A DNA stretch of 12,762 nt from Geoglobus sp. (GCA_027019885.1 JALUWC010000169.1:1-12762), one strand, 5' to 3'; positions 6,464 to 12,762 are shown, counted from the first letter of the stretch. Made by a program: numbers and translations. Notes: generated from the sequence alone by a model not told the origin.

Positions 6464-6955
6464 CTAGAACTTGATGTAAGCATTCTGAAGATGCTCGTAT
6501 CCTTCTTTTAGCTCTTCTATGACTCCGCTCATCTCCAAAAGCCTTAATATTTCCTCCGCACCTTTAAATCTCGTTTCTATCTCTCCTCTCAGAGCATCGG
6601 GAACTTCTATAATTTCAAAATGATCCGGATAGATGGGGTATTTGTCGTATTTACGACCCGATCTAGAGTAGTGTTCCAGAACCAAACAAACCCACGAATT
6701 TGGTGTTATCCCTGCCTCTCTGATAGTTTCTCCGGACTTGTAATCAAAAGTACCTTCACCATTTTTAATTCGTAACTCCATAGGTTTGGAGATATCCTTT
6801 CTTATTTTTTTGTCAATATAGCACGAGTCCAGTTTTCCATAAATATAATGGCTATCCTGAATAACCTGAAGGCGATTCAGCAATTGATAAAGATAGACAA
6901 AGAAGACGTCTCTTTTTTTATCATATCGAAGTTCCGCAACGACCACTGCAGGCAT
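6464..6955 (-). CDS. N-terminal part of a TAG-interrupted gene, unknown function
   Basis: The protein has 163 residues from the ATG at 6955. That start is chosen because AAGGTGGG lies a few bases before it and fits the archaeal anti-Shine-Dalgarno; in-frame ATGs at 7000 and 7042 lack such a site. The N-terminal half is beta-rich (VVVAELRYDKKRDVFFVYLYQ, ending before the loop at DSHYIYGK). The middle has basic patches, and the end is helical (AEEILRLLEMSGVIEELKEGYEHLQ). It stops at TAG in the middle of what looks like a continuous helix (NAYIKF-stop-ANFFEDS). With the downstream open frame the whole would be about 260 codons. The gene is AT-richer than the integrase. I do not recognise the N-terminal domain. 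The product is probably truncated. Confidence 0.6.
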   Translation of the reverse strand: MPAVVVAELRYDKKRDVFFVYLYQLLNRLQVIQDSHYIYGKLDSCYIDKKIRKDISKPMELRIKNGEGTFDYKSGETIREAGITPNSWVCLVLEHYSRSGRKYDKYPIYPDHFEIIEVPDALRGEIETRFKGAEEILRLLEMSGVIEELKEGYEHLQNAYIKF

Positions 6956-7005
6956 ATTCCCACCTTGGTTTTTCTTATTATGAGTGAGTGTTTGTAACAT
7001 AGATT

Positions 7006-7015
7006 TCTTAAAACT
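7006..7015 (-). promoter_or_regulatory. TATA-like box for the TAG-split gene
   Basis: The minus strand reads AGTTTTAAGA here. A start about 26 bases downstream (near 6984) would leave a leader of roughly 29 bases carrying the GGTGGG ribosome site before the ATG at 6955. A second AT-rich stretch at 7047-7057 is an alternative box. Confidence 0.35.
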
Positions 7016-7078
7016 AATTATCTTCCTGACCTTCAAAAACAAAATTAAAAATTTTGATAAAGAAGAAAGAGAGAATCT

Positions 7079-7381
7079 CTAAATACTCTTTCTCTCTACC
7101 CTAAATCTCAGCAACCCCTCGAATCCCAGAGCAAGCACCTCTGCCCTGAACTTCTCGTTCTCATACGCTTCCGAGTTGAAGGTGTATGGTATTGTTCTGT
7201 ACTCCCCAAAGAGCTCTCTAAGCACGGATTTAACTGCTCCTCCGACCTCGCTGAACGACAGCTCTCCTACACTGTAACTTCTGCCGTGTATGTCAATCAT
7301 TCCCCTGTCTATATCATAGCATATCCATGTCTCGCTGTTTTTCCGGATGTGCTCCTTCAGGAGCTCTCTGATTTCCGTCAT
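7079..7381 (-). CDS. Hypothetical protein, 100 residues
   Basis: This is a small soluble protein with a charged N-terminal helix (EIRELLKEHIRKN), short strands (WICYDIDRGMIDIHGRSYSV), a helix (AVKSVLRELFG) and a basic C-terminus (GLLRFRVERKSI). No cysteine pairs, signal peptide or membrane segment are present, and I do not recognise the family. Support for it being a gene comes from a TTATAA box centred 26-27 bases before the ATG at 7381, predicting leaderless transcription, and from protein-like codon use. It is transcribed away from the 185-residue gene, the two sharing a 114-base divergent spacer, and it precedes the TAG-split gene on the same strand. Confidence 0.6.
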   Translation of the reverse strand: MTEIRELLKEHIRKNSETWICYDIDRGMIDIHGRSYSVGELSFSEVGGAVKSVLRELFGEYRTIPYTFNSEAYENEKFRAEVLALGFEGLLRFRVERKSI

Positions 7382-7404
7382 GGGAGAGTAAATCTCTCCA
7401 AGAG

Positions 7405-7471
7405 GTTATAAGAGAGAAGAGTGTGGATTGCATACTGCACTCTGCATTTTACCGTGTCTTTCTGATTTTAA
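7405..7471. promoter_or_regulatory. Divergent promoter pair with a tandem TGCA heptad repeat between
   Basis: The minus-strand box TTATAA (7406-7411) serves the ATG at 7381. The plus-strand box GATTTTAA (7464-7471) lies about 28 bases before the ATG at 7496. Between the boxes is TGCATAC-TGCACTC-TGCATTT (7429-7449), three seven-base units each beginning TGCA. A shared operator is possible, but the repeat is short and may be chance. Confidence 0.45.
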
Positions 7472-7495
7472 CCTCCTCAAACAGAACTGAAAAAC

Positions 7496-8053
7496 ATGGA
7501 CATAAGAAAACTCGCACGTTTTCTGGAGGAAACACAGTACCTGCCCGAGGAAATAGCATTCAGAAGTGACTGGCTGGGCTGGAAGCTCGCGTACTGCGAT
7601 GCCCTGCTCTACATGCACGGGAGCCAGAAGGATGTTGTGAGAAACATTGCAAAATATGCGGCTGAACACGAGAACCACAAGCTCGTTTTCAGAACCTCTG
7701 GCAACATCTTCTGCGATTACGTATATGTTTTCGTTAACGACGATGAAAAACCAGAGCTTCCATTTTACATGCTCGGCAGGAACGAGATTTTCAACTACTA
7801 CGATCAGTTTATGGAGAGACTTGAGGTGAGTGGTGATACAATTGTTTTCAGGACAGATGACCGTGTTTACAGGTTTGAGGATTATGATCACCTGATAGAG
7901 GAATATGGAGATGAAGCATGCAGCATTTTTCTCGAGGAAGAGATGTGGGAGTACATCTATTCAGGGAAGTTTGATCCGTTGCCTCTTACTGAAAGAGTTG
8001 ATGCGTGGGGTAGAAGGGTTTTGAAAGTAAATGAAAAGGTTCCAAAAACATAG
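7496..8053 (+). CDS. Hypothetical protein, 185 residues
   Basis: This is an acidic soluble protein. The N-terminal part is helical (IRKLARFLEETQYLPEEIA, then DWLGWKLAYCDALLYMHGSQ), the middle is strand-rich and aromatic (NIFCDYVYVFVNDDEKPELPF), and near the end are an acidic helix (ACSIFLEEEMWEYIYSG) and a basic tail. No known motif, membrane segment or metal site stands out, and the family is not recognised. The ATG follows a TATA-like box by about 28 bases with no Shine-Dalgarno sequence, so the message is probably leaderless. Codon use and GC content are nearer to the integrase than to the AT-rich gene that follows. Confidence 0.65.
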   Translation: MDIRKLARFLEETQYLPEEIAFRSDWLGWKLAYCDALLYMHGSQKDVVRNIAKYAAEHENHKLVFRTSGNIFCDYVYVFVNDDEKPELPFYMLGRNEIFNYYDQFMERLEVSGDTIVFRTDDRVYRFEDYDHLIEEYGDEACSIFLEEEMWEYIYSGKFDPLPLTERVDAWGRRVLKVNEKVPKT

Positions 8054-8095
8054 TTGAATTACGAGATCGGGTAAGCAAGATTGTTGAAAATAAAA

Positions 8096-8102
8096 ATTAT
8101 AT
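8096..8102 (+). promoter_or_regulatory. TATA box of the 640-residue gene
   Basis: ATTATAT in an A-rich stretch is centred about 27 bases before the ATG at 8127. No ribosome site lies between, so a leaderless transcript independent of the gene ending at 8053 is predicted. Confidence 0.5.
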
Positions 8103-8126
8103 CTTATTTTCTACAAAACTATAAAC

Positions 8127-10049
8127 ATGTCCCCAAAGATTAATGAGAGATTTGACAAGGAGAGTGCCAAGATACTGGCAAATTTCATCACAAGAAAATA
8201 CGGTAATAAAGAGAATTTTCTTGATGTTGTAAGAGAAAAATTGGGAATCCGTTTATCTCCACGTGCAGGTTATGAAACTATATTTTCAAGAATCTGTGAG
8301 AAATCGAGCAAGGAGAAATTGCTGTCAATACTAGGTGTTAAATCTATTGCTGAAGCTGATATTAGGATTCTCCTCTCTGATGCTCTATACTACGGTTTAC
8401 CAGAAACGTCTTGGCAATCCTCCTTCTCTCCACTTTACGAAGAATTAATGGGAAAAAAGATAAAAATAAAACGAAAGGTTGATAAAAAATTACCGGCTTT
8501 TGAAATTGCATTCCATGTCAGTGAAGATGAATTTATTTCTGCTTGGACGAAACTGTACAAGAAAGGTGTGTTACAGCCATTCATTCATTATAAAAACATT
8601 ACAATTGGGCCGCTTGGATGGCTCAAATCTTTTCATAGTAGGGAGGGTGGAGTATGGGAGTTATACTCCACCGTAATCGAAATTGTGGAAAAGAAGTTTG
8701 ATTCATCTTCTCGAGAAACCATAATTCTCACGTGGCTAGGTATGCTACAAGAGGTGAGTCTCAATCCCGGTAAATACGGTATCCCCGTAGACGAATCTGA
8801 GAAGATAAGGGAATTATTCAGAAGTATAGAAATTGAAAAAGATGATTCAATAAGATACGCCAAAATCCTTCAGTTGATACATACATACTTTGGTGATGCT
8901 GACCTGTGTTTCATTGTGAATGAGCTCCTAGCAGGAAACGTAAAGGGACCTGATGGTAAAAGAATAAAAATTTCGCCTCCAAGGGTCAGAGGACTCTATG
9001 AGAGGTTTCCATATTCATTTTCAGAATGGATTATTACTCCTCACGGAATTTTTCAGCAGATGTCTAAGGTGGAAAGAGATCCTTCACAGGAACTGGCAAA
9101 TCTAATCAAAAAAGCCATAAAAAGGGGGTGGTTTGATGAGAGAAGCCTCGAACCTGAATTAAAGGAATACAAAGGGGAATTTGACCAGAAACTTCTAGAA
9201 TACTGCATTAAAGAGAATCCAGAAAATATTCTGAGAAATTTATTTGGAACACCACAATTACGAAAAATGGCTGAAGATCTGCAGATTAGAGCTGCATCTC
9301 TCATCGAGGATAAGGATGAGATTGTGAAAATCATACTTCTTCAACTGGGTTTCAACTTGCCACCTGTAATAACCGGTCTGGAAGAATATAGGAGGTTTTT
9401 GAATGAATGTCGTAAAAGGTTGGGGAGGGAGTCATCATCAGCAATTGTTACTGATCTTTACAGGGAAACCGAGGGGGTTCTTCGAAATTTGAGTTATTTT
9501 TACCTGTGCTTTCTGTACAATACAAGTCTTAGCAATATTGATCAAGTTATAAGAGATAAGGTTGGATTGCGCGAGAAACCATTTGAAAAGTGGGGTCTCG
9601 GCCATTTTATTAATTTGCTAAGAAGATTGAATAGAATTGTGAAAAAAGATAGCACCTTGCTGAATAAACTTAGAAAAGAGTTCGGTAGAGACCAAGTCAT
9701 ACCTCAACAGCTTTTAAATGAACTAGATGGAATATCTCCCAAACTCTCCTCATCAGGAATAAGGCATAAAAAAGATACAACGATTTCCAAAGAGGATATC
9801 AACGAGGTGATAGACAAACTTATTGATCTATCTCACAAATTGGAGACACGGGAAATTTGGCCCAGAGTAATCAAGCTTGTGCATAAAATTGAGAATGGGT
9901 ACGGGATTGAGTACTTTGAGGCAGTTGACGAGAAAGGAGAGAGGTGGATAATCAGAAAAAGATGGCTTGATACATCCCGACCTTATTTTATGCATTCAAA
10001 AACATATCCTGTTGCCATCAACCCAATATTAATTGAAAAGGTATTTTAA
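8127..10049 (+). CDS. Large AT-rich protein of unknown family, 640 residues
   Basis: This is an intact long frame for a soluble, mainly helical, lysine-rich protein without signal peptide, membrane segment or Walker motif. Residues 1-110 are helical; 130-200 mix strands and aromatic loops (PFIHYKNITIGPLGWLK); 340-540 are long charged helices. The C-terminal 95 residues look like a separate domain: GIRHKKDTTISKEDINEVI, a helix, then NGYGIEYFEAVDEKGERW and a closing YFMHSKTYPVAINPILIEKVF. The RHKKDT element followed by a helix is faintly like 'RNxxxH' HEPN turns, but this is speculative. It is clearly AT-richer than the transfer cluster after it, is flanked by unrelated genes and has its own promoter, which suggests a self-contained acquired cargo gene. 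Defence or element maintenance is a guess from context only. Confidence 0.7.
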   Translation: MSPKINERFDKESAKILANFITRKYGNKENFLDVVREKLGIRLSPRAGYETIFSRICEKSSKEKLLSILGVKSIAEADIRILLSDALYYGLPETSWQSSFSPLYEELMGKKIKIKRKVDKKLPAFEIAFHVSEDEFISAWTKLYKKGVLQPFIHYKNITIGPLGWLKSFHSREGGVWELYSTVIEIVEKKFDSSSRETIILTWLGMLQEVSLNPGKYGIPVDESEKIRELFRSIEIEKDDSIRYAKILQLIHTYFGDADLCFIVNELLAGNVKGPDGKRIKISPPRVRGLYERFPYSFSEWIITPHGIFQQMSKVERDPSQELANLIKKAIKRGWFDERSLEPELKEYKGEFDQKLLEYCIKENPENILRNLFGTPQLRKMAEDLQIRAASLIEDKDEIVKIILLQLGFNLPPVITGLEEYRRFLNECRKRLGRESSSAIVTDLYRETEGVLRNLSYFYLCFLYNTSLSNIDQVIRDKVGLREKPFEKWGLGHFINLLRRLNRIVKKDSTLLNKLRKEFGRDQVIPQQLLNELDGISPKLSSSGIRHKKDTTISKEDINEVIDKLIDLSHKLETREIWPRVIKLVHKIENGYGIEYFEAVDEKGERWIIRKRWLDTSRPYFMHSKTYPVAINPILIEKVF

Positions 10050-10062
10050 GTAGAATTCTGCA

Positions 10063-10099
10063 CCCTTCCCTCTCTTCCCATTTTTCTTCTCCATCCTTC
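10063..10099 (+). terminator. Pyrimidine-rich tract after the 640-residue gene
   Basis: A 37-base stretch holds only two purines and includes TTTTTCTTCT. Archaeal termination often occurs at T-rich tracts without a hairpin, so this may end the 640-residue transcript. It lies just before the ATG at 10112, for which TATTTTAAG (about 10042-10050) is the only nearby TATA-like box. Confidence 0.35.
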
Positions 10100-10111
10100 A
10101 ATAGATTAAAC

Positions 10112-10327
10112 ATGACGGCGAATCCCTTTGCATATCTCAGGAGAATAAGCACGGCCGCAGCATCCTTCGCAGCTCTTGCCCTGCTCTTCGCACTGCTTGC
10201 GGTGATGGAAGGTCTTGGAAACAGGATGATTCAGGCACTTCAGTACGAGATTTTCTCGCTGCTCTTCCTTCAGCTCTACCAGCACGAGGTCACCAAATCG
10301 ATGGTCAGGAAGGTGAGCAGGAAATGA
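10112..10327 (+). CDS. Small membrane protein, 71 residues
   Basis: Residues 12-30 (TAAASFAALALLFALLAVM) form a strong hydrophobic helix, followed by an amphipathic stretch (MIQALQYEIFSLLFLQLYQ) and a basic tail (KSMVRKVSRK). One or two membrane passes are likely. It overlaps the next small membrane protein by four bases (ATGA) and lies upstream of a transfer-ATPase gene, in the place where conjugative elements carry small pore or coupling subunits. That functional reading is positional only. The region is clearly GC-richer than the preceding gene. Confidence 0.6.
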   Translation: MTANPFAYLRRISTAAASFAALALLFALLAVMEGLGNRMIQALQYEIFSLLFLQLYQHEVTKSMVRKVSRK

Positions 10328-10515
10328 AGCTTCTGGTAGCATTCCTGACAGGCATGATCCTGGGCCTGCTGATCAGGACTCTCCTGAAGTCCTTTCCCGG
10401 AGTTATTGTTGCAGGAGCTGTAATTGCAGTGGTCGCAGGAATGGCAACGGGAAAGATAGAGCTAAGCCTGCTCAGCCTCATACCCGTTCTCCTGGCTGCC
10501 AGAAAGGGTGGGTGA
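10324..10515 (+). CDS. Small membrane protein, 63 residues
   Basis: The protein is nearly all hydrophobic: MKLLVAFLTGMILGLLI, then FPGVIVAGAVIAVVAGMA, then LSLLSLIPVLLAA, giving two or three membrane helices with a short basic end (RKGG). The ATG overlaps the stop of the previous gene (ATGA) and is preceded by AAGGTGAG, a good archaeal ribosome site, so the two are translationally coupled. The following gene begins one base after its stop (ATG at 10517) or overlaps it (GTG at 10508). Its role is unknown; the context suggests a membrane component of a DNA-transfer apparatus. Confidence 0.6.
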   Translation: MKLLVAFLTGMILGLLIRTLLKSFPGVIVAGAVIAVVAGMATGKIELSLLSLIPVLLAARKGG

Positions 10516-10516
10516 G

Positions 10517-11311
10517 ATGCTCGAGAGAATAAGGATGAGATTGAAGGGTGTAAGCAGGTTTTCACCCGAGATGAAGAGATTCCTGAAGCTCCCCGAGGTT
10601 ATCAGGTTTGTGCCATCTGAAGTCAGCAACCCCGGGCTGCTGGAAAGTGCCTACAGAATTCTCTGGAAGAAAAGGCATGTCTACTCGCTGGAGATCTGGA
10701 AGGGAGAGGAGGAGCAGTACTTTGCCTTCTCTGATAAGAGGGAGGGGCTTCAGGAGCTCCTGCTCAGGCTCTCTGCAGTCCATCCCTCGCCGCGCATGGA
10801 GATATCCCAGATCCCTCTGCCGGAGAAGGAGTGTTTTGTCTCAGCGGGCTTCCTCAGGTTTGAGGGTACACCGTACCTTCTGAAATCACTCGCCGATTTC
10901 AGCCATGACCCGCTCGTCCTTGTCATGGCAGCAGCACAGGAGAACACATTCATCCAGTTCCTGTTCAGGCCTGAGAAGACAGTGGTTGAGAGGCTGTCGG
11001 GAGAGAGCCCAGTTTACAGGCTGAGGGTTGCGGTAGCTGTGTTCTCGGACGACTGGAGGAGAGCCGTCAGTTCGTGCGATGCTGTGCTGAGGAGCTTTAC
11101 CGTGCTCTCATCCCCGTCCTGCGAACTCATTCCTGTGATTCCAAAAATCCCGGATTCAGGGGTTGTCCTGAAGAACATACTGAAGAGGAGGTTCATTCCA
11201 ATTAAAGACAGCTTCCGCGTCACGGCTGAGGAGCTCGCAGCGATGGCGCACTTCCCGGGTGATGGTTCTGATAGCAGGCATCGCAGGCAGGGCATTGAGG
11301 ATATCTCCTGA
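10517..11311 (+). CDS. N-terminal domain of a VirD4/TraG-like transfer ATPase, separated from its P-loop part
   Basis: The protein has 264 residues from the ATG at 10517; a GTG at 10508 adds three. It is a mixed alpha/beta domain with no P-loop. Near the end, VTAEELAAMAHFPGDG matches the 'xxELAxLxHxP' segment that in archaeal and Gram-positive VirD4/TraG-like (DUF87-type) proteins directly precedes the ATPase core. Past HFPGDG the frame gives the low-quality tail SDSRHRRQGIEDIS. The +1 frame carries the expected continuation IAGRALRISPEDLLQHQHVIGATGTGKST. So this looks like the front of one ATPase gene split by a single-base change near 11255-11270, unless the two overlapping frames are a natural split. 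Two small membrane genes precede it with tight coupling. Confidence 0.55.
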   Translation: MLERIRMRLKGVSRFSPEMKRFLKLPEVIRFVPSEVSNPGLLESAYRILWKKRHVYSLEIWKGEEEQYFAFSDKREGLQELLLRLSAVHPSPRMEISQIPLPEKECFVSAGFLRFEGTPYLLKSLADFSHDPLVLVMAAAQENTFIQFLFRPEKTVVERLSGESPVYRLRVAVAVFSDDWRRAVSSCDAVLRSFTVLSSPSCELIPVIPKIPDSGVVLKNILKRRFIPIKDSFRVTAEELAAMAHFPGDGSDSRHRRQGIEDIS

Positions 11312-11972
11312 AGATCTATTGCAGCACCAGCACGTGATTGGTGCAACCGGCACCGGCAAGAGCACGCTTCTGGCAAATGAAGCTGTGCAGGCATTCGAGG
11401 AGGGAGCGTGCTGCATCGTAATCGATCCCCACGGAAACCTTGCACATGACACTGTGAGAGCTGTCAACCCGGCTGATCTGGAGAATGTGTTTCTCCTCGA
11501 TCCTCTCAGGGTAAATTTCTCGCTGAACCCCCTTGAGCTCGAGAGCTATGATAACAGGGAGATTGCTGTTGAGAAGGTCATCGGAGAAATTACAGAGTTC
11601 TTCAGAAAGCTCTACGGCAGGCAGTACTGGGGGCCGTCTCTGAACAGGATATTTCAGGAAGGGCTCCGAGCTCTCTACGAGAGGGATGATTCTCCGACAA
11701 TGAAGGATCTGTACGATCTGGTGAGCGGTAAAATAAACCACAGGGAGTTTCAGGAGGAGCTGAAGAGGCTTCCGAGGGGAAGGACGGATGCAGTCCTGAA
11801 CAAGCTAGCACCCTTTGTGAACAACAGGTTCCTGAGAAGGATAATCTGCAGAGAAAAAGAGATTTACAGACATCCTCCGCGAGCTTATGGAGAGCGGGGA
11901 GCTTGTGAGGAGGGACTACAGGCTGCCCAAAGATCTGAGGGAGAAATGCGAGAACCCCGAAATCTTCGATAG
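11259..11972 (+). CDS. Truncated HerA/VirD4/TraG-type ATPase, Walker A half only
   Basis: The frame opens at GTG 11259/ATG 11262, overlapping the previous gene by about 50 bases. It shows HQHVIGATGTGKSTLLAN (Walker A, about 24-41), CCIVIDPHGNLAHDT (50-64), LLDPLRVNFSLNPLE (79-93) and KLAPFVNNRFLRRIICRE, the family order of conjugation coupling ATPases. After about residue 198 the homology ends and the tail (REKEIYRHPPRAYGERG and on) is low-complexity read-through in a wrong frame. Walker B, the usual 'LSEARKYG' region and the C-terminal half are missing, so it cannot be a working ATPase. A deletion joining to the downstream gene, together with a frame change near the A5 run at 11854-11858, explains this. 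Confidence 0.7.
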   Translation: MMVLIAGIAGRALRISPEDLLQHQHVIGATGTGKSTLLANEAVQAFEEGACCIVIDPHGNLAHDTVRAVNPADLENVFLLDPLRVNFSLNPLELESYDNREIAVEKVIGEITEFFRKLYGRQYWGPSLNRIFQEGLRALYERDDSPTMKDLYDLVSGKINHREFQEELKRLPRGRTDAVLNKLAPFVNNRFLRRIICREKEIYRHPPRAYGERGACEEGLQAAQRSEGEMREPRNLR

Positions 11973-12054
11973 CTGCTCTTGGATGCAAGAGGAGAAAAGC
12001 AGGACAACTTTGAATCGCTCGTTGACATGGCGATGGAGCTGTGGAGGGAGATAG
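11845..12054 (+). pseudogene. Out-of-frame 5' remnant of the winged-helix gene
   Basis: In the +1 frame relative to the ATPase, codons after a TAA at 11842 encode RFTDILRELMESGELVRRDY and then RLPKDLREKCENPEIFD. This has the look of a real helix-turn-helix, while the ATPase frame here reads as nonsense. Coding quality returns to the first frame near 11973 (LLLDARGEKQDNFES). One missing or extra base near 11965-11975 would join the two parts. This segment has no start codon of its own with a ribosome site, so it is a remnant. Confidence 0.45.
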
Positions 12055-12482
12055 AGGAAGAGTTCCCTGTGTTCTCTCCAAAAGATATAGAGAACCTCGT
12101 TCGAAGGCATGTAGGCTATGTGGATTTCAGGAAGTGTGTTGAGCTCGCGGCAAAACTTGCAGAGGAGAAGCCGGTGAGGTACAGAATTGTGAGAGATCTT
12201 GCAAGGAATTGCGAGAGCTTTAAGGATCTCGAAAAGAACTCTTTCGGAAAGGTGCTATCTAGGGTGCTTGGCTACCTTGAACAGTCTGGACTGTTAATAA
12301 AGACGTGGTCATCGAGGAAGGCAATCTCGTACTATTTCAGGATTTATAGGACTGTGAAACCAGAAAAGCCAGACTGCGGAAACTGCAGGCTCCTGAGGGA
12401 GCTTGAATGGCTGCTGAACTCGTACCGGTCTGATTCTCTCAGGGGTTCGAGTGTTACGCAGGATTCGTGCGAGATGGTGTAG
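11979..12482 (+). CDS. Helical/winged-helix protein, probably 5'-truncated
   Basis: The protein has about 167 residues from a TTG at 11979. Good coding quality already begins at 11973, directly after the TAG that ends the ATPase frame, so the natural N-terminus is likely in the +1 frame upstream. Visible parts are a helical EKQDNFESLVDMAMELWREI, SPKDIENLVRRHVGYVDFRK, and a winged-helix-like FGKVLSRVLGYLEQSGLLI then SRKAISYYFRIYRTV, with a C-terminal CGNCRLL pair (CxxC). The function is not recognised. A DNA-binding role is suggested by the winged-helix pattern. No Shine-Dalgarno or promoter supports the TTG, so expression is doubtful. Confidence 0.45.
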   Translation: MDARGEKQDNFESLVDMAMELWREIEEEFPVFSPKDIENLVRRHVGYVDFRKCVELAAKLAEEKPVRYRIVRDLARNCESFKDLEKNSFGKVLSRVLGYLEQSGLLIKTWSSRKAISYYFRIYRTVKPEKPDCGNCRLLRELEWLLNSYRSDSLRGSSVTQDSCEMV

Positions 12483-12636
12483 AGGTGAAAAGCTGTCACC
12501 TGCCCTGTTCGTGAAAGGGGACACAGAGATGTCACCTGCAATGTCAAAGTGCTTAGGAGAAGCGGAGAGGACATCCAGAATGTCTGCTCGGGTGTGTCTG
12601 CTCCAAAACAGGTACGGGCGAAAGTGTTATAAAACA
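12483..12636 (+). repeat. Non-coding spacer with direct repeats and three short hairpins
   Basis: TGTCACCTGC occurs at 12494-12503 and 12530-12539. Hairpins can form from AGGTGA/TCACCT (12483-12488/12496-12501), GGGGACA against TGTCACC with one bulged base (12517-12523/12530-12536), and GACAT/ATGTC (12570-12574/12580-12584). No convincing gene is present. The spacer separates the decayed transfer genes from the tRNA and could contain attachment-site or regulatory relics. Confidence 0.35.
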
Positions 12637-12711
12637 TGGGCCCGCGGGGGTTTGAACCCCGGACCTTGCGCTTATCAGGCGCACGCTCTAACCAGGCTGA
12701 GCCACGGGCCC
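12637..12711 (-). tRNA. tRNA-Ile (GAU anticodon)
   Basis: Reading the minus strand, a full cloverleaf is present. The acceptor stem is GGGCCCG/CGGGCCC with discriminator A, and the D stem is GCTC/GAGC. The anticodon stem is TGCGC/GCGCA with loop CTGATAA, giving anticodon GAT. The variable loop is AGGTC, and the T arm is CGGGG-TTCAAAC-CCCCG. It is 75 bases long, with no intron and no encoded CCA (TGT follows). The very GC-rich stems suit a thermophile. Its 5' end faces the right window edge and its 3' end faces the mobile-element remnants, the side where tRNA-targeting integrases usually recombine. Confidence 0.95.
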
Positions 12712-12754
12712 ACAACGATGACATGAACAGGCATAAGCCATCAGCCTGAATTTG

Positions 12755-12762
12755 TTTATAAG
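12755..12762 (-). promoter_or_regulatory. TATA box of tRNA-Ile
   Basis: The minus strand reads CTTATAAA. Transcription starting about 26 bases downstream (near 12732) would leave a leader of about 20 bases before the mature 5' end at 12711. The upstream recognition element, if present, is beyond the window. Confidence 0.5.

Noticed and set aside
6464..6466. TAG as a pyrrolysine codon
   Set aside because: The nuclease, cdc6, integrase and several small genes all stop at TAG with good coding boundaries, so nonsense mutation is simpler; kept only as a testable alternative.
12440..12455. GGGGTTCGAGT resembling a tRNA T-loop, as in an attachment-site fragment
   Set aside because: It is inside the winged-helix reading frame, lacks the pairing stem on the other side, and does not match the T arm of the tRNA-Ile here (TTCAAAC).
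12344..12724. A 126-residue minus-strand frame ending over the coding region
   Set aside because: It starts before and runs through the tRNA gene, so it is translation of tRNA and antisense sequence.
1..12762. CRISPR array or insertion sequence with terminal inverted repeats
   Set aside because: No regularly spaced repeats and no DDE or HUH transposase frame were seen.

Overview
The window reads as archaeal, most likely a thermophilic euryarchaeon of the Archaeoglobales type. This is inferred, not proven. The supporting signs are an Orc1/Cdc6 replication initiator, heavy AGG/AGA arginine and ATA isoleucine usage, a tRNA-Ile gene without encoded CCA, and many genes whose TATA-like box lies about 26 bases before the start codon, as expected for leaderless archaeal mRNAs. 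Gene content and uneven base composition suggest an accessory island, probably the remains of one or more integrated plasmids or conjugative elements.

Layout, left to right. (a) 1-1787: the 3' part of a PD-(D/E)XK nuclease-like gene, then an AT-rich helical protein gene with a leaderless promoter. (b) 1823-4578: an orc1/cdc6 paralogue on the minus strand, divergent from a two-gene AbiE-type toxin-antitoxin operon. The 133-base spacer carries both promoters, an inverted pair of 16-base near-identical sites bracketing the antitoxin promoter, and a TGGAA repeat pair bracketing the cdc6 TATA box. (c) 4579-6151: a strong stem-loop element, a tyrosine recombinase with complete catalytic residues and a C-terminal zinc ribbon, and a convergent small zinc-ribbon gene. 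(d) 6173-8053: a minus-strand gene split by an in-frame TAG, a 100-residue orphan, and a divergently promoted 185-residue orphan. (e) 8127-10049: an AT-rich 640-residue protein of unknown family with its own leaderless promoter. (f) 10112-12482: a GC-richer cluster of two small membrane proteins followed by a broken VirD4/TraG/HerA-like DNA-transfer ATPase. It is split between its N-terminal and P-loop parts, cut off before Walker B, and followed by an out-of-frame winged-helix remnant. (g) 12483-12762: repeats and small hairpins, then a minus-strand tRNA-Ile(GAU).

Functional reading (inference): cdc6, AbiE, integrase, transfer ATPase and small membrane proteins together resemble the replication, addiction, integration and transfer modules of an archaeal plasmid. 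The transfer module has decayed. The integrase and AbiE genes look intact. The nuclease-like gene, the gene at 951, the TAG-split gene and the 640-residue orphan may be defence cargo. The points most worth pursuing are the AbiE/cdc6 regulatory spacer, the structured element before the integrase, and the 640-residue orphan.
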